From: an uncultured Campylobacter sp. | GTDB taxonomy: Bacteria; Campylobacterota; Campylobacteria; Campylobacterales; Campylobacteraceae | NCBI RefSeq assembly: GCF_938030815.1 | Contig: NZ_CALHII010000116.1 | Span: 1 to 20,922, forward strand | Length of the DNA: 20,922 nucleotides | Reading direction: 5' to 3' | Position numbers and translations under genes: made by a program | The notes under the pieces: generated by a model | Databases searched by the model: none | What the model was told of the DNA's origin: nothing | Seen by the model: the letters and a program-made list of their open reading frames with translations, nothing else | Shown: in pieces, positions 1-6,896 of the stretch | How positions within the stretch are numbered: position 1 is the stretch's first letter | Layout: each line of letters begins with the position of its first letter

Positions 1-2
1 CT

Positions 3-704
3 TCGCAGGCTTTGGAGCAGAATTTAACGACGCAAGGCTCCGTGGAGGTTGATGCTAAAATTTCGCTTAGCGACGATGGCAAAATCCGCCTAAATGCAGG
101 CGATGAGGTGCTTTTTATGGGCGATAGCCTGATGCAATACGTGGGGATGAACGCTAAGAAATTTTTCCCGAAGCGAAGCCTGAGGGTGATTGATCTTAGC
201 AAGCAATCTACGGGGCTTGCGAGTAAGAAATCCTTTGACTGGCAAAAGACGCTCGATACCGCGCTTAGAGAGAATGGCGGCGTTAAGCTCGTAGTCGTGC
301 TTCTAGGAGCTAACGATGTGTGGGAGTACCGCGCAGGGGGTAAAACTTATGGCATCAAAACGCCGCGCTGGCGGGAGTTTTACGCCTCAAGGGTGCGCGA
401 GATCTACGATACGGCGCACTCGCACGGCGCGGGAGTGCTGTGGCTAGCGATGCCGTGTATGCAAAAGCCCGATTTTGAGGAGAAAACGCAGCTGCTAAAT
501 CAAATATATGCCGACGCTAGTATGGCGCTTGGCGGGTATTTTATGCAAACAACCCCGCTGGTGTGCGAAAAAGGCGCCTATAAAACCTATCTGCAAAGCG
601 GCTCCAAGCTCGTGCGCGTGCGCCAAGACGACGGCATTCATATGAGCAAAGAGGGTTGCGAAGCGGTAGCGAAAGAAATTTTATCAAGGATTGAAGTTGA
701 GTAA
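3..704 (+). CDS. SGNH/GDSL-family protein, PatB-like peptidoglycan O-acetyltransferase, 5' end outside window
   Basis: This is the C-terminal part of an SGNH-fold protein of the DUF459/PatB type. The open frame runs to the left edge, so the N-terminus is missing; the TTG at 12 is probably internal. Counting from that TTG, the block I nucleophile sits in VLFMGDSLMQ (Ser39), block III is LGAND (Asn101), and the catalytic pair is DGIH (Asp207, His210). In Campylobacter, PatB-type proteins act in the periplasm with an MBOAT partner (PatA) to O-acetylate peptidoglycan, and the Ape1 esterase gene follows. The next gene here is Ape1-like and overlaps this one by a few bases, which supports the assignment. 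A generic SGNH hydrolase remains possible because the N-terminal region and the upstream neighbour are not visible. Confidence 0.75.
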   Translation, partial: SQALEQNLTTQGSVEVDAKISLSDDGKIRLNAGDEVLFMGDSLMQYVGMNAKKFFPKRSLRVIDLSKQSTGLASKKSFDWQKTLDTALRENGGVKLVVVLLGANDVWEYRAGGKTYGIKTPRWREFYASRVREIYDTAHSHGAGVLWLAMPCMQKPDFEEKTQLLNQIYADASMALGGYFMQTTPLVCEKGAYKTYLQSGSKLVRVRQDDGIHMSKEGCEAVAKEILSRIEVE

Positions 705-1749
705 GTTTATGGTCATTTTATTTGCCGCATTATTAGGCGGATGCGCGGCAAACGCAGGCGTCCGCGGCATAAATTCCGCAAATGCAAAAAGCTCTGCGGG
801 CTTTGGAGTGAAATTTTTTGGCGATTCGCATTTAGGAAGCGACGCGCTGATAGATGCTTTCAGACATGGTTTTTTCGTGCAAAACAGCGTCGGCTTCGTG
901 CCTGCAATGATGCCTAAATATCACAAAAGCGAAAATATAGAATTTAAGCAAAGCGGCTTTAATGTGATCTCGTCTCGCACCGAACAAGACCCCGATTTTC
1001 CGCTATGCGGAGTGATCGCTACCGGCAAAAAAGGCGCTAACGTGCGACTGGAGCTAAAGCAGCTTAGCGGCGATTTTTATGTCGAAATTTTGCATAAATC
1101 GGATCAGAGTGGCGAGATTTTTCGCGTACGCGATGCAAGTGGGCTAAGCGCGTATATTTCGCAAGAAGTGCCGCAGAAATGGGAGTATTCTAAGCTGCGA
1201 CTTAGATTTCCGATCGAAATTCGATCGCTGCGTGACGGAGCAGAACTTGGAGGATATAAAATTTACCGCAAAAACGCGCGCTTTGCAGACTCTTGCGCGA
1301 GCAACGGCGCGTTTAGCAACCTCTACGAAAAATGGGGTGCAGATGCCTTTGGTAGGGATTTTTCGGGACTTAGATACGATCTCGTAGTCATCGCTTACGG
1401 CACAAACGATGCGATGGATCCGAAATTTGACGAGCAAAAATTCTACCAAAGCGTCCGTGGGCTGCTTCGCTCCGTCCGCTCCGCAGCTCCTGGTGTAAAA
1501 ATCTTGCTCGTAGCGCCGCCGCGAAGCCCTAAAGTGCCAAACGCCTCACGCGCTGCGGAGGTGCTAGCGCATCTAGCGCGAGACGAAGGGGCGATGTTTT
1601 ACGACATAGCCGGTCTTATGGACGAGGATGGTGGCTGGCGTGGCTGGCGCGAGCGCGGGCTGATTCGCCCTGACGAAATCCACTTGCAAAAAGAGGGCTA
1701 CGAAAAAATTGGCGCAGCGCTGGCGACGAAATTGCGAGGCAGACTTTAA
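697..1749 (+). CDS. Ape1-like peptidoglycan O-acetylesterase, SGNH lipoprotein
   Basis: This is a predicted lipoprotein esterase of the Ape1 type, which removes O-acetyl groups from peptidoglycan in the periplasm so that lytic enzymes can act. The N-terminus is a short hydrophobic signal with lipobox LGGC (Cys16). The SGNH fold is split: GDSH with nucleophile Ser44 comes early, then about 150 residues of beta-rich sequence, then YGTND (234-238) and DEIH (Asp326, His329). An insertion after block I matches the known C. jejuni Ape1 architecture, where a CBM35-like module is inserted. The start is TTG at 697, six bases after AAGGA (686-690). TTG 691 touches that Shine-Dalgarno directly and ATG 709 lacks one. 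The gene overlaps the upstream PatB-like gene, so translation is likely coupled. Confidence 0.75.
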   Translation: MSKFMVILFAALLGGCAANAGVRGINSANAKSSAGFGVKFFGDSHLGSDALIDAFRHGFFVQNSVGFVPAMMPKYHKSENIEFKQSGFNVISSRTEQDPDFPLCGVIATGKKGANVRLELKQLSGDFYVEILHKSDQSGEIFRVRDASGLSAYISQEVPQKWEYSKLRLRFPIEIRSLRDGAELGGYKIYRKNARFADSCASNGAFSNLYEKWGADAFGRDFSGLRYDLVVIAYGTNDAMDPKFDEQKFYQSVRGLLRSVRSAAPGVKILLVAPPRSPKVPNASRAAEVLAHLARDEGAMFYDIAGLMDEDGGWRGWRERGLIRPDEIHLQKEGYEKIGAALATKLRGRL

Positions 1750-2117
1750 ATTTAGTCTTTAAATTTACGCGGCTCGCCGTAAAATTTACAAAGTTCGTCG
1801 CTAAATTTAAAATTTAGCGGCAGTAAGCAAAGCTGCGCCTATTTGGATTTCGCCGCTTAGATCTGCGCCGCGAAATTTAAATCAGAAGCTGCGGCTTTAA
1901 ATTTACGCGTCGATAGGCTTGATGCCTGTGCTTTTAAAATACGTCGTCCAAATTTACGCTTTTAATTTGGATTAAATTTGCGTGGTTGCGGATCGGAACG
2001 CTAGTCGGGTTTTTGCGACGCGTGCGCTGCGTAAAATTTAGCGCTTAAAATTCTATTCGCATGGGCTGCGACAAAGCGCGGCGAGTTAAATTTAAGAAAG
2101 CAAAAAAGGAGAGGCAG
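1750..2117. other. Intergenic stretch rich in AAATTT words, no gene seen
   Basis: About 370 bases lie between the Ape1-like gene and the metallophosphoesterase. I see no coding signal. It holds roughly a dozen RAATTY words (AAATTT or AAATTC), including a 21-bp inverted repeat at 1799-1819. TAAAAT boxes near 2032 and 2046 could be -10 elements for the next gene, but the word is too common here to be decisive. Confidence 0.6.
1799..1819. repeat. Perfect 10-bp inverted repeat
   Basis: CGCTAAATTT and AAATTTAGCG are perfect complements separated by one A. The single-base loop makes a cruciform or protein-binding palindrome more likely than an RNA hairpin. It lies 50 bases after the Ape1-like stop codon. 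No function is known. Confidence 0.6.
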
Positions 2118-2828
2118 ATGATATATCTTTGTGGCGATACGCACGGAATAAACGAGATCGGCAAAATAACGAACAAGGCCTTTGCGGGCGGGCTTAGCGC
2201 CGATGATTTCGTCATCGTGCTCGGAGATTTCGGGCTATTTTGGAGCGAGCGGATAGATGAGTTTATGGCGCGCAAAAATATAGAAAGATATTTCCCCGCT
2301 ACGCTTCTTTTTATCGACGGCAATCACGAAAATTTCGATATGTTGGATGAGCTGCCGCGCGAGCGGAAATTCGGCGGCACCGTGAGCGTGGGCGGCGAAA
2401 ACATATTTTGGCTGCGGCGCGGCGAAATTTACGAGATTGCAGGGCGACATTTTTTGTGCTTCGGCGGTGCGCTTAGCGTCGATAAGGCGCATCGGATACC
2501 GGGGCTTAGCTGGTGGGCGCGCGAGATTCCGAGCGAGGAGGAGTTTGCTTGCGCGATGCGAAATGCGCGCGATTTCATCGCCTCCGGCGGGCGGATCGAT
2601 GCGGTGCTGAGCCACACGGCGCCGTGGTTCGCGATGAAATTTTTAAAAGAATATCTCTGGTGCGGCAAAAGTACCCCCGATAAAACGTCTGAGTATTTAG
2701 AGCGGATCTTTGAGCTCGTAAGGCCTGAGCGGTGGTATTTTGGACACTTTCACGGCGATAAGAAATTCCATGCGCAGGGCTGCGATTTTCATCTCTGCTA
2801 CGATGAAATTTTAAAATTTGAGGATTAG
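2118..2828 (+). CDS. Calcineurin-like metallophosphoesterase
   Basis: A 236-residue cytosolic phosphoesterase of the calcineurin-like superfamily with a two-metal active site. The metal ligands are visible in order: GDTHG (Asp7, His9), GDFG (Asp37), GNHEN (Asn69, His70), LSHTAPW (His166) and GHFH (His210, His212). There is no signal peptide or membrane segment. The start is ATG 2118, preceded six bases upstream by AAGGAG (2106-2111). The frame stays open back to 2061, but that start has no ribosome site. The substrate cannot be told from sequence; relatives hydrolyse phosphomonoesters, phosphodiesters or phosphoproteins. It stands alone, with AT-word-rich DNA upstream and the selenoprotein gene downstream. 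Confidence 0.88.
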   Translation: MIYLCGDTHGINEIGKITNKAFAGGLSADDFVIVLGDFGLFWSERIDEFMARKNIERYFPATLLFIDGNHENFDMLDELPRERKFGGTVSVGGENIFWLRRGEIYEIAGRHFLCFGGALSVDKAHRIPGLSWWAREIPSEEEFACAMRNARDFIASGGRIDAVLSHTAPWFAMKFLKEYLWCGKSTPDKTSEYLERIFELVRPERWYFGHFHGDKKFHAQGCDFHLCYDEILKFED

Positions 2829-2945
2829 CCTTGAGCCCGCGGCAGTGAAATTCCGAGCTCTGCAAACTACGAAATATGCTCGCAAATTTTAAACGCTACG
2901 CCGCGCGGAACCCAACTTTTATATTAAAATTTAAGCTAGTTCTGC

Positions 2946-2951
2946 TAGAAT
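2946..2951 (+). promoter_or_regulatory. -10 box for the SelW-like gene
   Basis: TAGAAT is preceded by TG and one base (TGCTAGAAT), an extended -10. It would start a transcript near 2958, about 20 bases before the ATG at 2980. Position and sequence fit a sigma-70 promoter. Confidence 0.55.
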
Positions 2952-2979
2952 GTGGCACTTTTTTTAGAAAGGAATAAAG

Positions 2980-3213
2980 ATGAAGGTTGTAATTACTTAT
3001 TGTAATTCTTGATCTTATAGACCGCAAGCTCTCCGTGTGAGAGATGAAATAACAAGCGTCTATAAGGATGCAGTTGTCGAGTTGGCCCCTGGTGGCAGCG
3101 GAGACTTTCTAGTAGAAGTTGACGGCAGAAAACTTTTCTTCAATAAAGATTTTGCTAAGCCTCGTTTCCCAAGCGAAGGTGAAATTTTAAATCTAATTAA
3201 AGTTGCAGCCTAG
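2980..3213 (+). CDS. SelW-like (Rdx family) selenoprotein with in-frame TGA
   Basis: A 77-residue thioredoxin-like selenoprotein of the SelW/Rdx family. The frame starts at ATG 2980 with AAAGGA at 2968-2973. Codons 8-11 read Cys-Asn-Ser-TGA, the CxxU redox motif, with the TGA at 3010-3012 read as selenocysteine. The sequence after the TGA is clearly coding: SYRPQALRV follows directly, then FLVEVDGRK and PRFPSEGEI, all hallmarks of SelW. The true stop is TAG at 3211. A SECIS-like hairpin lies just after the TGA, a promoter box precedes the gene and a strong terminator follows, so this is a complete monocistronic unit. SelW proteins are small redox proteins whose partners are not settled. Decoding needs SelA/SelB/SelC, which are not in this window. 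Confidence 0.93.
3010..3043 (+). promoter_or_regulatory. Bacterial SECIS element following the Sec TGA
   Basis: CTCTC (3029-3033) pairs with GAGAG (3039-3043) around the five-base loop CGTGT, which carries a G-T step as bacterial SECIS loops usually do. The stem starts 16 bases after the TGA and the loop G lies about 22 bases after it, within the window SelB uses in bacteria. The stem is short, so the fold is probable rather than certain. Confidence 0.7.
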
Positions 3214-3219
3214 CTCAAA

Positions 3220-3260
3220 GCCCGAAAGCGGGTCGTAAGATTTGCTTTCGGGCGTTTTTA
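3220..3260 (+). terminator. Rho-independent terminator of the SelW-like gene
   Basis: GCCCGAAAGC (3220-3229) pairs perfectly with GCTTTCGGGC (3244-3253) around a 14-base loop and is followed by GTTTTTA. It begins seven bases after the TAG. This is the clearest terminator in the window. Confidence 0.9.
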
Positions 3261-3452
3261 TACTCAAATTTCAAATCCGTAAATTTAATCGTAAAACCAT
3301 TTTAAATTTTGCAAAAATCAGCGCTGCGTAAAATTTAGACTAAATTATCCCGCATTTCGGCGAATCCAAAAAGTCATTTTAATTAAAATTTACGTGACGG
3401 TCGCGGTTTAAATTTATCGCTCGGAGTTTATAAATTTTAAAAGAAAGAGGAA

Positions 3453-3480
3453 TTTTTGCGAAATCAAAATTTCGCAAAAA
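3453..3480. repeat. 12-bp perfect inverted repeat at the 3' side of efp
   Basis: TTTTTGCGAAAT and ATTTCGCAAAAA pair perfectly around CAAA. It lies 11 bases beyond the efp stop on the minus strand. It may end or protect the efp transcript, though the T-run is inside the stem rather than after it. The rest of 3261-3491 shows only RAATTY words and no gene. Confidence 0.55.
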
Positions 3481-3491
3481 CAGGGGGAGGA

Positions 3492-4058
3492 TTATTTATT
3501 TGCGCGCTCGATATACTCGCCGCGGACGGTGTCAACGCGGATGACCTCACCTTCGAGCACGTGAAATGGGATCTGTACCACGGCGCCGGTCTCAAGCGTG
3601 GCGGGCTTTTTGTTGCTGCCCTGCGTATCGCCGCGGAAATTTGGCGCAGTTTCTACGATTTTAAGCTCCACCACCTGCGGCACATCCACGCCGATCGCTT
3701 TGCCGTTGTAAAACATTATATTTACCATCATGCCATCTAGCATCCATTTTTTCGCCTCGCCCACATCCTCGTCGCTAATTGCGATCTGTTCGTAACTATC
3801 GGTATCCATGAACTGACACGCCTCGCCGTCATCGTAGAGATACTGCATCTCTTTTTCCTCAAGATTCGGCGCCTCGCATTTATCGCCCGCATGAAAGGTC
3901 TTTTCAAGCACCTTGCCATCGATGAAAGATTTTATTTTAACGCGTACGAAAGCAGGCCCTTTTCCCGGTTTTACGTGTTGGTATTCTATGATTTTAAACG
4001 GAATTCCGTCCACCTCGATTTTTAGACCTTTTTTTAGATCGCCCATTGAATAAGCCAT
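3492..4058 (-). CDS. efp: Translation elongation factor P
   Basis: EF-P binds between the P and E sites of the ribosome and relieves stalling at consecutive prolines. The 188-residue length matches the family. The start is ATG at 4058 with AAGGAG just upstream; the open frame continues to 4160 but that extension is non-homologous and lies across the promoter. The N-terminal KOW-like domain has the tip loop VKPGKGPAF, whose Lys33 corresponds to the lysine modified in E. coli EF-P. The two OB-like domains follow, ending with VDTVRGEYIERANK. The modifying enzymes EpmA/EpmB are not in this window. The gene is transcribed alone from a promoter that faces the Dsb-like gene. Confidence 0.96.
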   Translation of the reverse strand: MAYSMGDLKKGLKIEVDGIPFKIIEYQHVKPGKGPAFVRVKIKSFIDGKVLEKTFHAGDKCEAPNLEEKEMQYLYDDGEACQFMDTDSYEQIAISDEDVGEAKKWMLDGMMVNIMFYNGKAIGVDVPQVVELKIVETAPNFRGDTQGSNKKPATLETGAVVQIPFHVLEGEVIRVDTVRGEYIERANK

Positions 4059-4086
4059 AAATTTCTCCTTAAATTGATAGGGCGCG

Positions 4087-4092
4087 ATTATA
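4087..4092 (-). promoter_or_regulatory. -10 box for efp
   Basis: On the minus strand this reads TATAAT. Transcription would begin near 4080, about 22 bases before the efp ATG at 4058. It lies back to back with the promoter of the Dsb-like gene. Confidence 0.6.
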
Positions 4093-4113
4093 ACAAATTT
4101 TATTTTAAATTGG

Positions 4114-4119
4114 TATAAT
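4114..4119 (+). promoter_or_regulatory. -10 box for the Dsb-like gene
   Basis: A perfect TATAAT gives a start near 4126 and a leader of about 20 bases, which contains the ribosome site AAGGGGAGGG before ATG 4147. The two -10 boxes in this 88-base divergent gap are only 21 bases apart. Confidence 0.6.
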
Positions 4120-4146
4120 TGGCGAAATTTTAAGGGGAGGGAAGCT

Positions 4147-4887
4147 ATGAAAAAAATCATCTACGTTTTGGCTGCGTGTGCGGCTTTTGCGCTCGGTGCG
4201 AATGCGAACGAAGCGGAGTTCGTAAAAAACCTAAAGCAAAGTCTAAATGATAAAAACGCTCAGCTCATCTCGATCGATAAGCTAAACTCGCTAAACGGAC
4301 TAAATTTACTGATCGTCCGCTCGGGCGATAAAAAAGAGGCATTTTTGGCTAGCGACGACGGCAAAAGTCTAGTGGCGGTAACAGAGGATCCTAGGCTTGC
4401 AGACGCGGCGGATGCGGCGCTGTTTAAGATGAGAACTCAAATTTTAAAGGACGCCAGGGACGCCGCCGCGCTTGAGCTGCTAAAGAGCATAGATCCCGCG
4501 AGATTTGCCTATATCGAGTCGTTTGATAAAAACAATCCCTACGTGACCTACATCGTGGGCGATCCGGAGTGCCCGTATTGCGCCGAGGAGATGAAGAGGA
4601 TCACGAAGCATCTTCGCAACAGCAACGTAAAATTGATCTTTGCGCCGGTGCACGGCAAGAGCGCGTTTATCAAATCGGCGCTGATTTTAAAGCATCTGAA
4701 GGCCCTCTCTCCGAGCAATCAAAAGGGCGCGATCGACGTGATCGAGAAATACTACGACAAAGACGTGCAGGTAAGCGATGCGGACGTCTCAAAGGCCGAG
4801 CTTGATGCCGTGTATGCGGACACCAAGACGCTATTTTCCAAAGGTGTGATAAAATCGGTGCCATACGTGATCAAGGTGAAAAAATAG
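4147..4887 (+). CDS. Periplasmic DsbC/DsbG-like thiol:disulfide interchange protein
   Basis: A 246-residue exported thioredoxin-fold protein. Residues 1-20 form a signal peptide ending in ANA. Residues about 21-125 correspond to the N-terminal dimerisation/linker part of DsbC-like proteins. The catalytic domain has CPYC (Cys142, Cys145) within VGDPECPYCAEEM, and the cis-proline loop is near the C-terminus (VPYV, Pro239). The Dsb-family architecture suggests disulfide isomerase or reductase activity in the periplasm. CPYC also occurs in DsbG, so isomerase versus sulfenic-acid reductase cannot be decided here. It has its own promoter and ribosome site and seems monocistronic. Confidence 0.85.
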   Translation: MKKIIYVLAACAAFALGANANEAEFVKNLKQSLNDKNAQLISIDKLNSLNGLNLLIVRSGDKKEAFLASDDGKSLVAVTEDPRLADAADAALFKMRTQILKDARDAAALELLKSIDPARFAYIESFDKNNPYVTYIVGDPECPYCAEEMKRITKHLRNSNVKLIFAPVHGKSAFIKSALILKHLKALSPSNQKGAIDVIEKYYDKDVQVSDADVSKAELDAVYADTKTLFSKGVIKSVPYVIKVKK

Positions 4888-4985
4888 TCTAAATTTGAGG
4901 AATTTATGGCGCGAGGCTTGTGTGCGAGCAGCGCGAGTTTGCTCGCGGTAGTGCAAGTCGCGCGCAGCACAGCCGCCCGCGCAAG

Positions 4986-5038
4986 CTGAAATTTTACAAA
5001 ATCCCGCCGTTTTAAAATTTTAAGCGGCGGAATTTCAG
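4986..5038. terminator. Interrupted inverted repeat between convergent genes, probable bidirectional terminator
   Basis: CCGCCG (5004-5009) pairs with CGGCGG (5025-5030) around an AT-rich palindromic loop. An outer pair, CTGAAATT (4986-4993) and AATTTCAG (5031-5038), extends the stem. It sits between the converging Dsb-like and EexN-like genes, where a shared terminator would be expected. Confidence 0.5.
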
Positions 5039-5093
5039 TTTTAAAATTAAACTCTTACGGCTTTGTAATCAAATTTGAAAATATAAGATTTTG

Positions 5094-5924
5094 CTATCTA
5101 AGCCTAATAACGCCGCCGTTTTCATTTAGAATTTTTGCAACTTCAGGCAATTTATATGTTTCCATGCAGAATTCATAATTTTGGCTTGCGCCTTTTCGTA
5201 TCTCCAAACTAGCGTTTTTGCCCGTATCGATTGCGGTTATAGTAAAGCAGCTGACATAGCTCGTCGTGCCTATGCTAATCGAGTTCGGAGCTATCTGCTC
5301 GACCGTCATGCTTGTTATCTTGTCTGGATTTTCATCAAATCTACCTTGCGAGACGTAAAAATCAATATAGTCTTTTATCACGATTTGCAATTTTTTTGAT
5401 AATGCCTCGTAGACCTCTTCTTTGCTCATTCTAGAGCCTTCAGTGAAAAATTTCGCCTCTTTTCTTAAAAGCCTACATTTCGGACTGATTGTATCATTTC
5501 TGCACTCCTCTAGTAGATAAGTTAGCCTATTTTTAGGTGCTGTAGAGTTCATCGGTAAACCCGTGGCGGCTAGAAATAGAAAGCATTCCACGTCGAATTC
5601 CGTATTTCGCACCTCTTTGCGCTCGCACATAGCTTTTTGTTTTTCATCTTGCGCCTTTACTTCTTGCCTTGATGCCGCTTGCATCATACTTTTATAGAAG
5701 ATTTTAAAATACGCCATCGCGGCTCGTTCGCAGTTGTCGTAAATCTCTGCCGATTCTTTGGATAGATCGGCTAGGGCGCACGCCTCGGAGACGCTTTTTG
5801 CTTTATCCGGATTGGCGGCATAAAAATCCTCTGTTTGAATATCCTCTATCTCTCTCCTATCGCATCCTGCTAAGCTTAAGCTCAAAAGCACGCCTAACGA
5901 TACTGTCAAGATCCTATTTTTCAT
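5094..5924 (-). CDS. Lipoprotein with EexN-like N-terminal region
   Basis: A 276-residue predicted lipoprotein with signal and lipobox LAGC (Cys21). Residues about 28-72 resemble EexN-family lipoproteins: an acidic start, FYAANPDKAK, a cysteine (Cys49), then YDNCERAAMA with Cys65. EexN proteins were named for entry exclusion in conjugation and are usually short, but no conjugation genes are present here. The remaining 200 residues are not recognised; they contain further cysteines, an internal amphipathic helix region and a C-terminal beta-rich part. The start at 5924 has AAGGGA upstream. A TAAAAT on the minus strand (5947-5952) could be its own promoter, but the DUF234 gene ends only 37 bases upstream in the same direction, so co-transcription is also possible. 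Confidence 0.7.
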   Translation of the reverse strand: MKNRILTVSLGVLLSLSLAGCDRREIEDIQTEDFYAANPDKAKSVSEACALADLSKESAEIYDNCERAAMAYFKIFYKSMMQAASRQEVKAQDEKQKAMCERKEVRNTEFDVECFLFLAATGLPMNSTAPKNRLTYLLEECRNDTISPKCRLLRKEAKFFTEGSRMSKEEVYEALSKKLQIVIKDYIDFYVSQGRFDENPDKITSMTVEQIAPNSISIGTTSYVSCFTITAIDTGKNASLEIRKGASQNYEFCMETYKLPEVAKILNENGGVIRLR

Positions 5925-5961
5925 GATAATTCCCTTATAATCATTGATTTTACGTCCGTAT

Positions 5962-6771
5962 TCAAAGTAAAATTTTAAAATCCTCGAGCGAAAAGAGTAA
6001 AATTTTATCGCTTTTTAGGCTTGCTAGCTCGCCGCTAAAGCCGCTTTTGGAAAACAGCGCGAGCAGATCGGGCGCGAGGTGCGCTTTTTCGCATTTGAGT
6101 ATGAGCTCGTTTAGCACGTTTTTTGAAATTTTTCGCTCCTTGTATTTGCACTCGCCCGCGACGCAAAAGCTCTCAAATTTCGCGTAGATGTCGATCTCGA
6201 CCTCTTTGTTCCAGAAGCTTGAAATTTGCGAAATCTCTAAATTTAAATACTTCGCGAGCAACTCTTTGCTTAAAATTTCAAACCCGAGCCCCGCGTAGGC
6301 GTTGAAATCCGCTTTGATCAGGCTTAGCACGCGCCCTATTTCGCCGCGTCGCAGCGCGGGCAGGTTCGGCTCGATAAATCTAAACCAAAACCTCGCAAAG
6401 TTACTGCTAAAATGGACTTTGTCGGTGATATGGTAGCGGCGTAGCACGCGCGGGAGGCGGTCGTTTTTGCGCTCTTTTTGCGCCCTTTGCTCGCTTGATT
6501 TTTCGGTGATTAAAAACTTCGCGTTTATGAGATCTGCGGTGATTTTTTGCGCCGTAAATCGCGGCAAGATTTTTGAAATTCCTATTTTTTTGCGGTCGCT
6601 TCTAGCGAATTTCATCAACGCCTTTTTGATCTGCTCTTCGTGCTCGCCGCCGAATTTAAAGCGCTCGCCGAGACGTTCAAAACAGAGCAAAATTTCATTT
6701 TCGATCGCTTCGAAAACGTCCGCGTAGCCGCTTATACAGCCGATCTCGTCAAATACGAAATGAAACTGCAA
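5962..6771 (-). CDS. Stand-alone DUF234 domain protein, PD-(D/E)XK nuclease-like
   Basis: In most bacteria and archaea DUF234 is the C-terminal domain of AAA-type ATPases; here it stands alone without the ATPase. Counting from TTG 6771, residues about 20-95 look like a winged helix. YHITD and FWFRFIEP (about 113-135) are typical DUF234 blocks, and a nuclease-like core follows: Glu165, Asp194 in VEIDIYAKF, and Glu207-x-Lys209 in GECK. This matches a PD-(D/E)XK active site, so DNA cleavage is possible but unproven. The start is uncertain. TTG 6771 has no good ribosome site, while a perfect AAGGAGG lies upstream of an in-frame ATT at 6828 that would add 19 residues. It precedes the lipoprotein gene on the same strand. 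Confidence 0.75.
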   Translation of the reverse strand: MQFHFVFDEIGCISGYADVFEAIENEILLCFERLGERFKFGGEHEEQIKKALMKFARSDRKKIGISKILPRFTAQKITADLINAKFLITEKSSEQRAQKERKNDRLPRVLRRYHITDKVHFSSNFARFWFRFIEPNLPALRRGEIGRVLSLIKADFNAYAGLGFEILSKELLAKYLNLEISQISSFWNKEVEIDIYAKFESFCVAGECKYKERKISKNVLNELILKCEKAHLAPDLLALFSKSGFSGELASLKSDKILLFSLEDFKILL

Positions 6772-6833
6772 AATCGCGTCGATACCAGCATCGCCTAAAT
6801 TTCGCGCAGTGTCTTTTAACTCGTAAATTTCGC

Positions 6834-6840
6834 CCTCCTT
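6834..6840 (-). promoter_or_regulatory. Perfect Shine-Dalgarno AAGGAGG upstream of the DUF234 gene
   Basis: On the minus strand AAGGAGG is followed after five bases by ATT (6828-6826), which is in frame with the DUF234 protein, and the frame has no stop between. No ATG, GTG or TTG occurs in that frame before TTG 6771. An ATT start is rare but known in bacteria, as in infC. Confidence 0.4.
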
Positions 6841-6866
6841 GCGGGCGTAATTTTAGCGAGTTTGGA

Positions 6867-6872
6867 TATAAT
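6867..6872 (+). promoter_or_regulatory. -10 box for the class V aminotransferase gene
   Basis: TATAAT here predicts a transcript start near 6879. That excludes TTG 6873 as start codon and supports TTG 6897, which has GGAG at 6886-6889. Confidence 0.6.
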
Positions 6873-6896
6873 TTGCAAAAATTTTGGAGTCGCGCT

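Noticed and set aside
2061..2117. Upstream extension of the metallophosphoesterase
   Set aside because: The added residues are basic and non-homologous, and the ribosome site AAGGAG fits ATG 2118.
3456..3740. Plus-strand frame opposite efp
   Set aside because: It lies antisense to the strongly conserved efp gene and has no family resemblance.
4059..4160. 34-residue N-terminal extension of EF-P
   Set aside because: It crosses both divergent promoters and the Shine-Dalgarno for ATG 4058, and EF-P proteins begin at that point.
4906..4989. 27-codon frame MARGLC... after the Dsb-like gene with GAGGAATTT upstream
   Set aside because: It is short, low complexity (Ala/Ser/Arg), has no recognisable family, and overlaps the outer arm of a probable terminator.
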